From contig NC_067285.1 in NCBI RefSeq assembly GCF_020740795.1, positions 91,843,152 through 91,907,151 on the forward strand: a stretch of DNA of 64,000 bases, given 5' to 3'. The translations under genes were made by a program, and so were the position numbers. The notes under the pieces were generated by a model. The model was given only the letters and a program-made list of their open reading frames with translations, ran no database searches and had not been told where the DNA came from. The DNA is from Apus apus. Lineage: Eukaryota; Chordata; Aves; Apodiformes; Apodidae. Positions 12,839 through 25,400 of the stretch are shown one piece after another (within the stretch, counting starts at the first letter, position 1; every line of letters starts with the position of its first letter).

Positions 12839-15800
12839 AAACAATAAGAACAATTCTTTTGAACTATGTGTCTGTTGGTTATATTTGATTGGAAGGGCAG
12901 TGTGCTAGAACAATTTAAATGTCAAGAAAGTAATATTATTTCATTGTTTAAAAAGTTTAGAGTCCCCACAAGGCAATTATTTTTAATGGGATGCTGTTTT
13001 ACAGACAGCATAGTCTGTGTTTCTTGGTTCTTCTATTTGTACCTGCTTGTAAGACCTTGTAATACATAAAATAGTAATTGTAGATATTAGTGTAGATATC
13101 TGAAATCTAGATAAGCAAACCCAGGTTTAAGTACAATGCATTGCTCTTAATTGGAGAAGTGTTGATGACATTTTCTGATCTGTGTTAAGCAAGAAGACTG
13201 ACTAAAAGTTGCCCTTGGTGTAAAGACCCCAGGATTCATGATCCCTGAAAAGGGCAGATTTTTGCACAATATGTTTTCAAGGCCTACTTCTATAAGCAGA
13301 TAACTTCAGATTGTTCCTACAGGCAGACAGATAAATGGATGAAGGTTTGTAGATCTGATCTAAAATAGCACAGCTGGCACTACTCCACTGCCTTGAGAAG
13401 AGCTACTTTGGTTTACATGTGGTGAGATGCTGGCTCTGAGCATCCAGCATTCTTCACGCTATTGGTCTGAGATGAAAATGTAGATTTTGCTGGCTGACAA
13501 GGAAGGGTGTATCTCCTGTAGGGTGTGTCTGATCAGTTATGTTTCATAGATGTGTACTGTTTTTGGAAAGAGTGATAAATGGTTTACTAGTAACAAACGT
13601 GTCTCACCCCATCTAATCACCTGGAGTAAAAGCTGTTGAAAACAAATTTGCTTGTTCCTGTGTGGCAAAGTATCAACATCAAACCTTAACCTTTCCTGAG
13701 ACTACAGCAAGCTTGTAATCACTTGTTTTTTGTTGCTGCTTTTACTGATTGTGGTCAAATATCGGTAAACAAATATCTTCCCGACAATAAGCTATTTAGT
13801 AAATGAGACAGATTTTGCATGGCCTCCTTCCCTGCCCTTCTGCCCTTAAATTAAATAATATACCACTCTGCAAAGAGATCCACTGACTTCATACCACCGT
13901 TATGGATGTGTCAGGTCAGCATTGGATGCCTAACTAATTCACATGCTGCTATACAAAAGGCAGGGCATTACCTGTAAGTTTATTTTATCTAAGCTGGAAT
14001 TAACACAAATCAGCTGCCTTTGTTTTAGATGACAGAAAAATAATGCAAGAATGAGAATAAAAAAGCAAAGCAACAAGTTTTTCTCATTTGTTGGCACAGA
14101 TGTAGGGATGACCTAGAATGTTTACTACAATGGATATTCACAATTTGGGGGATGTAAGTTCTGGACTTTGGCTTTTCTGCTGTTGCCCGGGGCTGGCTGG
14201 TGACATGGCCAACGGACCTGTCACAGTGCTGTCAGAATGGCTGCCTGAAACTACTGTGGAGCATGTCCTGTAAGCTGCCAGCTGTACCCTGGCTACTACT
14301 TGGTGGGTTTCATGGGGCTTTTCTCCTTCCACTGCTGCTAAGGAAATACAGTCTCTCCAGTACTCTTCCTCTGGCTACCTGCCTTCCTCGGTTTTGGGCT
14401 CTCAGAGTGGCTCTAGGGGAGTCCAGAGCTCCAGCTATACAAGATATCCTTCCTGAGAGCATCTCAGGTCAGCCCTGAGAGCAATGGCTTGAAACTGAGC
14501 TTGTCTCCTTTCCATCTCATTCTTCCCTTCCAGACAGGCTGAAAGGAAGGCAAAGTCAGCAGAGGATGGTGCTGAGTAGGCAGTTTTGGAGGTAAAGAAT
14601 TCCCGTCTGACTGCATGTTGACAAGTATCAGATAAAGTAATTGTCTGTGACTTGACAATGAACCCTACATAATGCAAGGAAGGAGGACTTCAGGCATGGG
14701 GAACGCTGTACACTCACTTGACATCATCTTGGAAAGTGTTCAGGAGCAGGGTAACAATAGGGCATTACTATGTTAGGAAAAAGAAAAAGGAAAACGGTGA
14801 ACCCTGCGAGAAGCCGTCAGGGTAGAAACCTAACAAGAGCTATCTGAACACAGTGGCTGAGGATATCAAAATGTTTCATTTCTCCTTTTATTACAGATGA
14901 CTGAATTACAGGGAAGAATAGGGTTGATGTACAGGTGCAGCTGATGAGCTATGCCTCTAAAAAACTGGGCTAGTACGTTCAGACATTGAGAGGCTCTGTC
15001 TTGCTGATGCTCTTACCCAGTACTGACTGTCAGAAATTCCTCTTCACTGTTCGGCCTCTCTGGCTTCTCTTTTTTCTTGTACAATTACTGGTTTCACTTC
15101 TAGTGAGCTGTAACTACTAGGTCAGAGCACAAGCTGTTAATTGTGTATGTGGTATAGATGCTGAACAGGTATAAATTAGAAAAACATTTCAGTTCCAGTA
15201 AGTTCCTCATACCTAATCTGTGTATGTCCATGCAACACATACTACATGTGCGACTTCTAGAGCAGAAGCATTTTGCTCTCCTCATATCATGTTTGATATG
15301 CAGCTTTGCTTCTGGCATCCACTCTTAATATTGTGACTTGGAAAAAGAGTGTGCATAGGTCAGGACAGCTCACTGGGAGCTCAGGTTGGAGAACACTACA
15401 GAATTGATTATATTGACTCTGAAGGATGAACAGTGGAAGGCTGGCAGTTAATTTTTGATGATGGCCATAGCACACACCTCTGCAGAACCTATGCACACGT
15501 TACTGAAGTGATTCAATTGGCAAAGGCCAAGGTCAAATACAAAACACAGAGCAGAATTTCTACATACAGTTCATTTAATTTCATTAACTGGTTTTATGAT
15601 TGATTTGTCAGAGGGAAGTCTATTTACAAAGACAACCTAGGTAAATATGATTGATTGCCCTTGTCAGCTTCTGCAATTTCATTTTTTAATATTGTCATTT
15701 CAGATATCAAAAGGGATAGAAGGAATACTGGAAGGAAGCAACCATTTGCCTAAGATTTTCATAAGATGTACAGCATGTAGAAGATTTAAGAACCACATTT

Positions 15801-16605
15801 GGAACTTAAGAGTCTAAAGAAACACTTGTTATATAAATAAATCCTTCTATGCTGTAAAATCCTAGATACCAACTGTTATTTAGCATCCTTATTGTTTTGT
15901 GATATATGAATGGCAAGGTGAAGTGCTATAAGCAGTGTTTCCTGTTTTTTTACACTCAACTACATAATTCATGTATGCATTCTGCATGGCCAAAACATTA
16001 ATTAAACTACATTAAGTAAACTCTGTATTTTGGGAGGGAGAATTTAACTTGAGTAAAGCATAATAGCCATTAAGTTAGTTTGCTGTAATTTAGAAAATGT
16101 TCCTATCATAAAACTCTGTTGCTAGTACCCAAAAAAAGAAATGTAAATCATGGCAAGTTGTTTGCAAAAGCAATGAACAGTCTGTATTCCTCCCCAAAAG
16201 AAGAAAATGTGCAGGGATCCTAAGGTAAAATAACAGGTACAAATACCCAAGTTTTGAAACATATCTTAAAGGCTGAAAATTTCAAGCTTTATTCAGTGAA
16301 ACGATGATAGATGGTGCTTATCATCAGCCTCTGTTAATTCTCTGTCTGCATAATTATCCCCTCTTTCAATGGCTCTCTACTCATGTTCCAACCAGGCAGC
16401 CATGTCTAAATGATGGAAATAAAGGACACAGGCAATATGTTGTAAAAGGGAAAACTGGTATCTTGAATAGCATCAGGAATGATTCTGAAGTGATGGGAGC
16501 CTAATGAGCAATGTATAAAATGCAGTCCATGTGAGAGGCTTTTAGAAAAGTTACTAAAAAACAGCTGAGCTGAAAACTGTGGTGAAACTGGGGGAGTGTG
16601 ATCTC
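12839..16605. other. Unique AT-rich non-coding DNA
   Basis: No gene was found. A forkhead-like GTAAACAAATA motif lies at about 13766-13776, close to a TGTGGTCA Runt-type motif; both are short enough to occur by chance. Confidence 0.45.
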
Positions 16606-16609
16606 TTAA

Positions 16610-17119
16610 TTCTTATTGGAAAAAAGCTAATGTTACATCCATCTTTAAGAAAGGCAAGCAGGAGGGCCTGGGAGGAGGAACTGTTGACAAGTAAGGCTCA
16701 CCTGAGTCCATGGAAAGAAGTCCTGTGGGAAATAATTTCCAATCATGTATGGATGGAAAGGCAAACCAAGGGCAAATCCTGATGAAATGACTGCCTGTAT
16801 TGATGAGAGAAGAGTGCTGGGTGGAGTAGATATTGACTTTAGTGAGGATTTTGACGTATCAGAAGTAGCTGAGAAAACCAAACTTCTCTCAGAGGTGGCA
16901 GATGATATAAAATGTGCCTAAAATGACTTCACTAGACAGGTAGTGCAGCACTGGAAGAGGTTGCCTGGGGAGGCTGTGGAGTCTCAGTCCTTCAATGTTT
17001 CCAGAACTTGACAGAAGTCACAGCTGACTCGATGAACCAGTGTTGGAGGCAGTCCCGCTTCCAGAGGTTGGAGTTGGTGACCTTCACAGGCCTCTTTTGA
17101 CCAGTGTTTCTGTGACTTT
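16610..17119 (+). repeat. CR1 LINE, internally deleted
   Basis: The plus-strand CR1 copy has two recognisable parts. At about 16625-16865 there is decayed ORF2 reverse-transcriptase sequence ('catctttaagaaaggcaag', 'atgaaatgactgcct', 'gactttagtgaggattttgac'). From about 16930 to 17119 there is the 3' untranslated region ('ggaagaggttgcctggggaggctgtggagtc', ending 'tctgtgactttg'). The expected sequence between the FDT-type motif and the 3' region is mostly missing. Frames are broken, so no protein is made. Confidence 0.85.
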
Positions 17120-18916
17120 GTATTTGCTACTGACCTTCAAGTAGCACTTCAGCAAAGCAAGCAGTGAGCTACTCCAAGCATGATAACCTTTATTCCTTCT
17201 TGTGAGGTAGTGCAGCCACACATGGGATGACTCCTGTTGAGACTGAGGCCCTGCTAATATAATTATGTCATTCCTGGCTCAGTTTCAGTAGCACTTTTGT
17301 GTGGGTGTAAGATCTGCTGAAGAACCCTCCATTGGACTGCAACGGGAATCCACATGCCACGTAAGCCAGGAAAAGAGCTTAAGGCTCCCTCCTCCCCCTA
17401 ACAATTTGTTATCTGCAGTGTCAGAGAGAAAGTGGGCTTCATCAAGGCATTGGCATCATCGAGTCAGTGCCACCTCCCATTGTGTGGGTTTGCAGGACAG
17501 GACAAGGCTGTGTGAAGAATCGATCCCTGCCTGGCTCCTTCCATTCCCCTCCCTGGTCATGGTGCCTGCCCCAGCATGCAGCACGCTGCACGTGCTGCTG
17601 CCTACAGCCCTCCCAGACCAAGAGGGATCTGGGACATCCAATGAAACTTGGTGCCCAGATGTGCTTTGTAGGTTGTTTTGGGCAACATCATTCCTCTTGC
17701 TGGGAGAAAGCTGCCAAGGGACAATGCAGCAAACAGGAAATGATTCACCAGTTTTCTGCACACATCTCAGGTAATATTTGTGCTACAATAAATGCGTTTA
17801 ATTTTGTCCTAGAAAGTGCTTATAAAATTAACAACAAAGAAACACCATTTTGTGTTTTTACCTTTGGAGAGATAAAAATGTCTTAGATTGCCCAGATATT
17901 GCCTGCATTGAGTTGTTTACTGCAACACAGTGTTTCATTCTTCACTGACTAACTTTCCTTACAGAGCCTGCCAAACACAAATTAGGTCAACCTAAGCAGC
18001 AGTATGAAATGTAATTAGCCAAAAACTTTCTTAATTAGTGCTGTTATTCAGGGTGGGGAGAGCTTAGCTCACAGTGAGTTGGGGTAGGGCAAGTTGGTAG
18101 AGGGAGACTCTTTCTAAAGTAAGGTGGATCTAATGCTGCATAACTTGTGAAATTTTGATTGCAATGTTTCATGACCACAGCAAGGGCTGTAATTTGTGCC
18201 TGCAGGGTGCTCTGCCTTGCACTAATAGATTACGAGAAAACAACACACTAATCATTCTTCTGGACAACACCTTCTTGCAACTAGAGTCAGCAATTCTAGG
18301 TCTTCAGGCACTCTGTATCAGAATCACAAAAGTGTTGGTAAGGAACTGTTTCCCTCCTGAGAGAAGCACCAGCCGTGCTGCACTGCCCCTGCACTGCAGC
18401 TCCCTTTGGAGCGGCTGAGCAGGGACTGGCGGCGTTCACACTGTGTCCATGTATCTGGGGTCCAGTTCAGGAAACCATATGGCATACAAAAGACAGGTCA
18501 GTACAGCTTCCAGCAGGCAAGTACCTGCAACACCATATTTGAGATTATTGGCATTTTAGCTGTCAGACAAGCCTGGGACTAATGGCATAAGATAAAGTTA
18601 CTTTGATAGCTCTGAAGATAGTAAACACACAGGAAACTTGTGCTAGCCCTCACCCAAGCCATAAGTAGATTAAGAGAGATTTCCACTTCTTGCCATCAAA
18701 CAACTTTCACATTCTTTCACCTCTCCCCTCCAGTCAGAGTAAAACACTGACCAATTTCTAGCACAGCTTTTCATGTCTGCTACTCTCCTCAGATTTTACT
18801 ACCCTTTATAATCTATCCTCCATCTGGAGTGAATAAAATAATTTGCATTTTTCCACGTACAAATGCTGGCGTGTAATCATGCAGGACAACTTACTGCTTA
18901 ATAATTCTGATTAATA
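17120..18916. other. Unique non-coding DNA
   Basis: No supportable gene. Frames of 157 and 139 codons (17301-17774 and 17467-17886, plus) overlap each other and a minus frame, and have no recognisable domain. Two TAATTAG homeodomain-type motifs lie close together at about 18012-18040. Confidence 0.45.
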
Positions 18917-19066
18917 TAGAATCATAGAATGGTTTGGGTTGGAAGGGACCTCAAAGATCATCAAAGATCACTCTAACCCCCCTGCATGGGCAGGGACACC
19001 TTCTGCTAGGTCAGGTTGCTCAAGGCCCCATCCAACCTGGCCTTGAAGACCTCCAGAGAGGGGGCA
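18917..19066 (-). repeat. CR1 LINE 3' end, short copy
   Basis: A clear minus-strand CR1 terminus: AGAATCATAGAATGG, GGTTGGAAGGGACC, 'gggcagggacacc', 'aggttgctcaaggccccatccaacctggccttgaa'. A perfect 10-bp tandem duplication (TCAAAGATCA, 18951-18960 and 18961-18970) interrupts the usual 'aaagatcatctag' region. The copy is only 150 bp long, a strong 5' truncation. Confidence 0.95.
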
Positions 19067-19840
19067 AATATATAATACACTGATGAGAATCTCTAGGAGT
19101 AAAGGGCTAAATATAGAATTAGTAGGCATAGGCTGTAATAAAAACACACAAGGGCCAATATGGAGAAATATGCATGGGAATAAACTACAAAACTCTAAAA
19201 AGCAATGATTTTCATACTCGCTGTGCATGAACCAACTCATGTCTGAAGGCAGACTAACTTCATTTGTGCAGTATTGCACTCAAGCTAATAAAGCCTGGAG
19301 AGAGGCATGATAATAGGATAATATGTGCAAATTAACATTCCCACTGGATGAAATCACTGTAGTGCAAAGGAGAACCCCAGATCTGCATATAGGTCCCTCA
19401 CTAAGTTTTAAAGTATGGTGTAAATGTGGTATAAACTTTGTGCTGAACCATCACACAAAGATTTTTGCACTCGTTATCATCATGAGAATTGTATCTCAGC
19501 GAGAAAATTGGCACCACTTTCAGAACAAAGAACACCCATTTAAGTGCCTTATACTGAAATATTATCACCTGGACCATATGGTAAACCTCAGTTCCATGGC
19601 TCAGTTTGCCATGGTTCCTAACTAGGTCTCATTTACTGAGAAAAAAATGTTATAATATCATAGAAGTTGGACTGCATTCATGATCCCATTCTTTCAAAAG
19701 CTGAGAAGGTGATTATTGTAATATATGTTGTGCAAGAGCAAAGCAAATCTGATTGAAAAGGGTTACATCCATGAAGCATTAACATTTTATTCAAGCTCAT
19801 CACCTAGATAGATTATCTTCCTTCTGCAAGTGATAGAGGA
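19067..19840. other. Non-coding DNA between CR1 copies
   Basis: No gene seen. A 100-codon plus frame (19323-19625) has no recognisable domain. Confidence 0.4.
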
Positions 19841-20866
19841 GTCAACGAGGACAGGTGCTATGCTGGACCTTGTTCTCACCAACATGGAGGGGCTGGTGGG
19901 GAATGTGAAGCTCAAGGGCAGCCTTGGCTTCAGTGAGTAGAGTTCAAGACCCTTAAGGCAGTGAGGATGGTGCACAGCAAGCTTGTTATCCTGGACTTCA
20001 GGACAGCAGACTTTGACTTCTTCAGGGACCTGTTTGGTAGAGTACCATGGGATAAAGCCCTGGAGGGAAAAGTAGCCCAAGAAAGCTGGTTAATATTCAA
20101 GGATCAGCTCCTCCAAGCTCAGGAGCGGTGCATCCCAAGAAGTCAGGCAGAAACACCCAGAGGCCTGTGTGGATGAAAAAGGAGCTCCTGGACAAATTCA
20201 GACACAAGAAGTAGGCCTACAGAGGGTGGAAACAAGGATAGGTAGCCTGGGTGAAATATAGAAAAATGGTCTTCTGAGCTGCCAGGTATCAGTTTAGGAA
20301 AGCTAAAGCTCAGATAGAATTAAATCTGGGCAGACATATCAACATGAAAAGTTTCTAGAGGTATCTCAGTGATAAGAGGAAGACTAGGGAAAATGTGGGG
20401 CCTCTCTGGAAGGAAACAGGAGACCTGGTTACCTGGGATATGGAGAAGTCTGAGATTCTCAATGACTTTTTTCTGTCAGTCTTCACTGGCAAGTGCTCAA
20501 GCCACACTGCCCAAAACACAGAAGGCAAAGGCAGGGACTAGTCTAACCTGTGTCCAACAAGGTCATGGAGCAGATCCTCCTGGAAAATATGCTAAGGTAC
20601 ATGGAAAATAAGGAGGTGATTTGTGAAAGCCAACATGGCTTCACTAAGGGCAAATCATGCCTGGCAGATTAGGCAGCCTTCTATGATGGGGTTGCAGCAT
20701 TAATGGATAAGGGAAGAGCAACTGATGTCATCTACCTGGACTTGTGCAAAGCATTTGACACTGTCCTGCATGACATCCTTGTCTCTAAATTGGAAAGATA
20801 TGGACTTGACAGATGGACCACTAGGTGGATAAGGAATTGGCTGGATGGTCACACTCAAAGATTCTT
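19841..20866 (+). repeat. CR1 LINE ORF2 segment (endonuclease end to reverse transcriptase)
   Basis: This is the longest CR1 piece in the window. It starts in the late endonuclease region ('ggtgctatgctggaccttgttctcaccaac') and runs through the linker ('gtagagtaccatgggataaagccctggaggg') into the reverse transcriptase. The RT frame at 20703-20870 reads ...[14 protein letters not shown]..., the motif A region of LINE reverse transcriptases, followed by [12 protein letters not shown]. Two breaks are visible. An internal deletion at about 20545-20552 joins 'aaaggcaggga' to 'ggtcatggagcagatcctcctgg', losing an estimated few hundred bases. The copy then stops at about 20866 without its 3' half. Stops and frameshifts make it non-coding. 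Confidence 0.93.
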
Positions 20867-21092
20867 TGATTCTATTGATAGTAATTTATTTAGTCGTATT
20901 TTAGTTTTGCATAAGGCCTGCAGCTATGGCCACTAGAGCTTGTCACAAAATGTAAAGGTATGTACACGTTTTTAAATTAGCATCATTTGAATTTATCAGT
21001 GATTTCTGTGCATCCAGCTATCAAGAATGGATGTGTGCACCTTAGAATTAAACATCTAAGTGCATATTTAAATAGGCAGATTAAAAAGGCCT
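20867..21092. other. Non-CR1 spacer between two CR1 pieces
   Basis: About 225 bp of AT-rich sequence with no CR1 similarity separates the broken CR1 at 20866 from a CR1 3' tail at 21093. It may be inserted or filler DNA placed when the middle of the element was lost, or flanking DNA between two independent CR1 insertions. Confidence 0.4.
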
Positions 21093-21176
21093 GTTGGCTT
21101 AGTGGTGAGCTTGGCAGTGTTAGGTGATGATCTTAACAGTCTTTTCCAATTTAAATGATGCTATAGTTCTACGTTT
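21093..21176 (+). repeat. CR1 LINE 3' tail
   Basis: Plus-strand terminal CR1 sequence: 'ggcttagtggtgagcttggcagtgttaggt', 'gatgatcttaacagtcttttccaa', then a decayed 8-bp-type end (atgatgctatagttc). It has the same direction as the 1-kb CR1 segment just upstream and may be the missing 3' end of that element. Confidence 0.8.
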
Positions 21177-22153
21177 GCCCTTAGAGAAATGCTTAAATGC
21201 CTACTAAAACAGACTTGTCATCTAACTCCAAGAACACGACTGAATGTTTCACAGAGAACCAAACCCACTTCTGCTTTGATTGTTGATTGTGATGCAGTTT
21301 TGTGCTCACAGTATATATACATTTTCCCCTCTGTGTAAATCTACCTATCACTTATAGCAAATCTCTGATAATGTTGTTCAAACAAAGTATATCATACACT
21401 TAGAAACAAAGATCTTTAGTGCATAGGTTGACAGCCTTTCTATATGAGTGCAAAAATCAATCCTTCCTCAAACTAAGGATTAGCCAGATGCACAATAATG
21501 ATCAGGTTTGTAGTATTTGTCACATCTTATAACCAAGGTCTGCTTAAATAAAAAAATGTGTTTAAAAAGATTAGTGGATTACTGCAGGCTCTCACAGTCT
21601 GATGCCACTTTTCATGCTTCTTGGATGGCTTTTTGCATGTCTCGGCTGCTGCCAGTCAACACGTGCTCTTTAAGCATGCAAAATAATGCAGGAATTTAGG
21701 AGCACAGTGCTGATGGTTTGAATGAGATGGCTATTTGGTGTGCTGGTGACATAAAAGGCTTTTCTTTTTCATCAGAAGGATTTTCTACAAAGACTGGAAG
21801 AGATCCTGTCCTTCAGTTAATACATGCCCAGTTAATACATATTGTTCTCTTCCAGCTATTGACTGTAGTGAGCTTAACCAGCAGAGGATGATTTACTCTC
21901 ACAGTTTCTTGTGGGTCACACACTGCTCTTCACACTTGCATTAGCAGCCACTGCCAGAGGGATACAGCTGCTCACAGCAGCACAGATAGTGCTGGTCAGG
22001 GTGCACACCCTCAGTCAGGAAAAAAAAAAAAGGAAAAAGGGTTGATGTGTCAGGCTAACAAACAGACAGACCAAATGGTCTGCCATGGCTACAGAATTGA
22101 TTACATTTGCTATTTTGTACTGGAGACCAGTGGGATTACAGTGCTTCTGCTTT
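21177..22153. other. Unique non-coding DNA
   Basis: No gene. An A12 run lies at 22020-22031. Confidence 0.4.
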
Positions 22154-22456
22154 ACAATCACGGAATCTTAGGGGTTGGAAGGGACCTCGAAAGATCATCT
22201 AGTCCAAGGCCCTGCCAGAGCAGGATCACCTAGAGCACATCACACAGGAACGTGTCCAGGTGGGTTTTGAATGTCTCCAGCGAAGGAGACTCCACAACAT
22301 TTCTGGGCAGCCTGTTCCAGTGCTCTGTCACTCTCACAGTAAAGAAGTTTCTCCTCATGTTTATCTGGAAACTTCCTATGCTCCAGGTTGCACCTATTGC
22401 CCCTTGTCTTATCATTGGACACCACTGAGAAGACCTGGCTCCATCCTCCTGATACT
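22154..22456 (-). repeat. CR1 LINE 3' end, well preserved
   Basis: The minus-strand CR1 copy reads ATCACGGAATCTTAGG, GGTTGGAAGGGACC, 'cacctagagcacatcacacaggaacgtgtccagg', 'tctgggcagcctgttccagtgctctgtcac' and 'gcacctattgccccttgtctta'. The low divergence from the remembered consensus suggests a relatively young copy. The 61- and 80-codon minus frames are CR1 remnants. Confidence 0.95.
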
Positions 22457-25400
22457 TGATGTGTGGACTGTGCTATCTGCACTGCATCCTCAGTAGCCCG
22501 ATTTTATACACCCAGAAGAGTGGACCAATAAGCTTCTAAATGATGGGGAGTATCTACTTGGTGTGACAGCAACACCCACAGCACACACAGATGCTGAGAT
22601 AATAATGGTTTTGAAACAGGCTTCAAAGGTTTGAGTTAAAACGGTCTGCCCTTGATGATTCATCAGTCTAACAAATTTTGGGAATTCTGTGTGGGGTTGT
22701 TGTGACTATTCAAAAATTATTGTCAGTTAACTTGAATTCATCTTGAAATAATAGCTTTCGGATGACAAGTGCTCCACACTTCACAAAAGGGAATACTTCC
22801 TTAGCAGTGAAGCAATTCTCAGCTTTCTGATTGCCAGTGCACATCTTCACCTACAGCTTTGATTTAATGGGAAGTCTTCCTTCTTTAAACTTTTCATGAA
22901 GAATCCAAAATAGTTCCTCAGCTATAATTTCCCCTGTTACTCTGGAATTGCAAGTTAAACACCCTAAAATGCTAATGCTTTCAAAGCCTTTTGGGCTGTT
23001 TCAAGAAAAATTCAAGGATGTTTATCACAACCACAATACTTGATGCTGCAAGGCACTTTTGCAGTTCAAGGGACAACTCTGTCAGATCGAATCTGGTATC
23101 ACATACTAATGTCATATTGGTTATAAACAACATAATGTCTGATAAATACTGAGACAATTGTTCCTTAGCAGAAGTGACTGTACAGCTGTTGCCAAGAATG
23201 TTCAAACTTGTCCATAACATAGCAGCAAGCTCCTGCTAGTCATAGTGTTTCTGTGAAACTGCATAGGGCAGATATCCAACTTGTAAAAATTTCAGTGCAT
23301 GAGACTGTCATCTCATGTACAATATCACTCATGGACAAAATGTGCCTGAAACAGGTGCAATCCCACAGAGCCAGATTCAGACCTGTTGCACTTTTTCCAT
23401 AATCTATGCACTATTGCAGGTAGCTGACACGCAGGTATGTTGTTATTAATTTCTATTAAAACTTTAGGGTCTCAATGTGTTGCACAGAACCTGCAGAATG
23501 CTTGCAGAAGGCCTATGCAGATAGTCTAAATCTAAACCCACTACTGTTTCAACTTCAGTTTCAGCTGCCATCTTGCAAACCACTGTTACCTTATATGATG
23601 GTGGGACTATTTTGCTGTCTTTCTGCTCATGAGCAATTTGTTAAGCATTGAATTTATTTAAATATTGCTTAAAATTTATTTAAAATATTGCTTTTCTTAT
23701 CATAATTCATTAAGATAAGAAGAGAAATATGGCCACTGCAAGAATGGACAGGTGTAAGACAATGTACTCTGGTACTACCAAGCTCCTGCAGATCATTGAG
23801 TGATTGTCATCTCTCATGCTTTCTATGAGCTGCTTTGAAAATTTGACTGGAAAACATGTTTTTCTTAGGTTTTCATAATATTTTGGAATTTTTACTTCAA
23901 TATCAAGTTTTAAATTTTTTTCCATCTGTCTCTCGCACGTGACTGAGGCTGTGGATGCATTTCTTGTGACTACTGCTGTGTCTCCAACAGGGGCTGTTGC
24001 AGCCTTTCAGTTGTGCAGTGAATGCACTTCTGATACACCCATGCAGCAAAATCTCCACAAACACGTGGGCAAGCTTACACACAAGCTTAAAACAATGAAG
24101 CATTCACAGTCATTCTGCTTTTCACCTCCCTATTCCAAAATCCAGTAAGAGGAAACAGTACCATTAGTTTCTAATGCCAGACAGCATAATATATTGGCCA
24201 GCTAATTGCTGATCTGCTAGGAAACAGGGCCCTGTTAGACCCATCATGGTGATCACCTGTTGTCACATCCCAGGAGATGCTGCTCAGTGTAAGCAAGTGC
24301 CCTGTTTTCACTGTCTTTATTTTTCAGCTTTTGTAGTTACTTTGAGCACTAAGGAGGGCAAGAAATCGTTAACTATGATGAAATCATGGCCTTTCCTCTT
24401 TTGAAATGGCTGAAGGAAACACATGAGGACAGGCAGTACCTTGCTCCTGGGAAGGGGGAGCATCTGCAGGCACTATTGAAGGGGCTATCACTTCCCCCAG
24501 ATTGCAGCTGTGGTCTCCTGGTCCCTGGTGAAGGAGCAGCCATGTGCTGGGTTTCGGTGAGCCTTATGTGCACCAAACAGCATGCACTCTTCTCAAGGTC
24601 ACCAAGGAAACTCCACTGCAGCTGGAAGGACAGACAGGGCAAAAGCTAGTCAGTCACCTACTCCTGGCATGACATCCCATGAGCTCACTGCTCAGTTCCT
24701 TCTGCATTTCCATGGGTGATGGGAAGCAGGCTCCCTGCTGGAGCAAGCAGTGGCCAAGCTGCTGCTCAGTGAGGTGGCTGCTGAGGCACGTTACCTGCGG
24801 GTACAACAAGGTGTGTTTATGCCTAAGGAGCCAGGGTCACTGGAGAGGTGGGGACCAAGGGCAAATGTGTTACCAGTCCTAGATGCAAGCTGGTCTGTAA
24901 TTCCAAATGGAAAACATTCTCTTCCCACCCAAAAGGTATGAACTTTGCACTGTTTTTTTACACGTCTTTTTTGTGCGTGTGAAAGAAATATAATTTTATG
25001 TGGACATTTTTCTATTAAAAGTTTGATTTGCTGAATTGCAATTTTCCATCAGAAGTAAATAATGGATACTTCCTTACCAGTCTTTGCTAAACTGCATAAA
25101 TGCAAATAAAACATTCCTTATGGCATTAGTAGCCTAACGCACCGTATTTTAAAGGTCATATTTATAAAGGGATGTCCTGTACTGCATAGTCTGAGTGTTG
25201 GAAAGTAGCTCAAGCCAACTCCTGCTACAGTAATCTTTCCTTACCCTTTGTGCTCCCTGAATTCTGCAGCGTACTGACTGTCCTGTCAGTCAGTGCTGTG
25301 TACAGTGCCCAGTGGCACTGTGCATGTTGGAAAGGTATTGAATCTATAAGTTCTTTGAATTCCATTGATATCACAACAAAAACACTATTTAAGTCCTTTA

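Noticed and set aside
18318..18350. CR1 end (AGAATCACAAAAGTGTTGG)
   Set aside because: The similarity stops after a few bases with no GGAAGGGACC block.
20703..20936. Reverse-transcriptase-like frame as a host gene or intact retroelement
   Set aside because: It is a CR1 fragment with deletions and stops around it. The region cannot encode a working enzyme.
22981..24103. Series of minus-strand frames as a broken gene or DNA-transposon remnant
   Set aside because: The pieces are in different frames with stops between them, and no family motif could be recognised.
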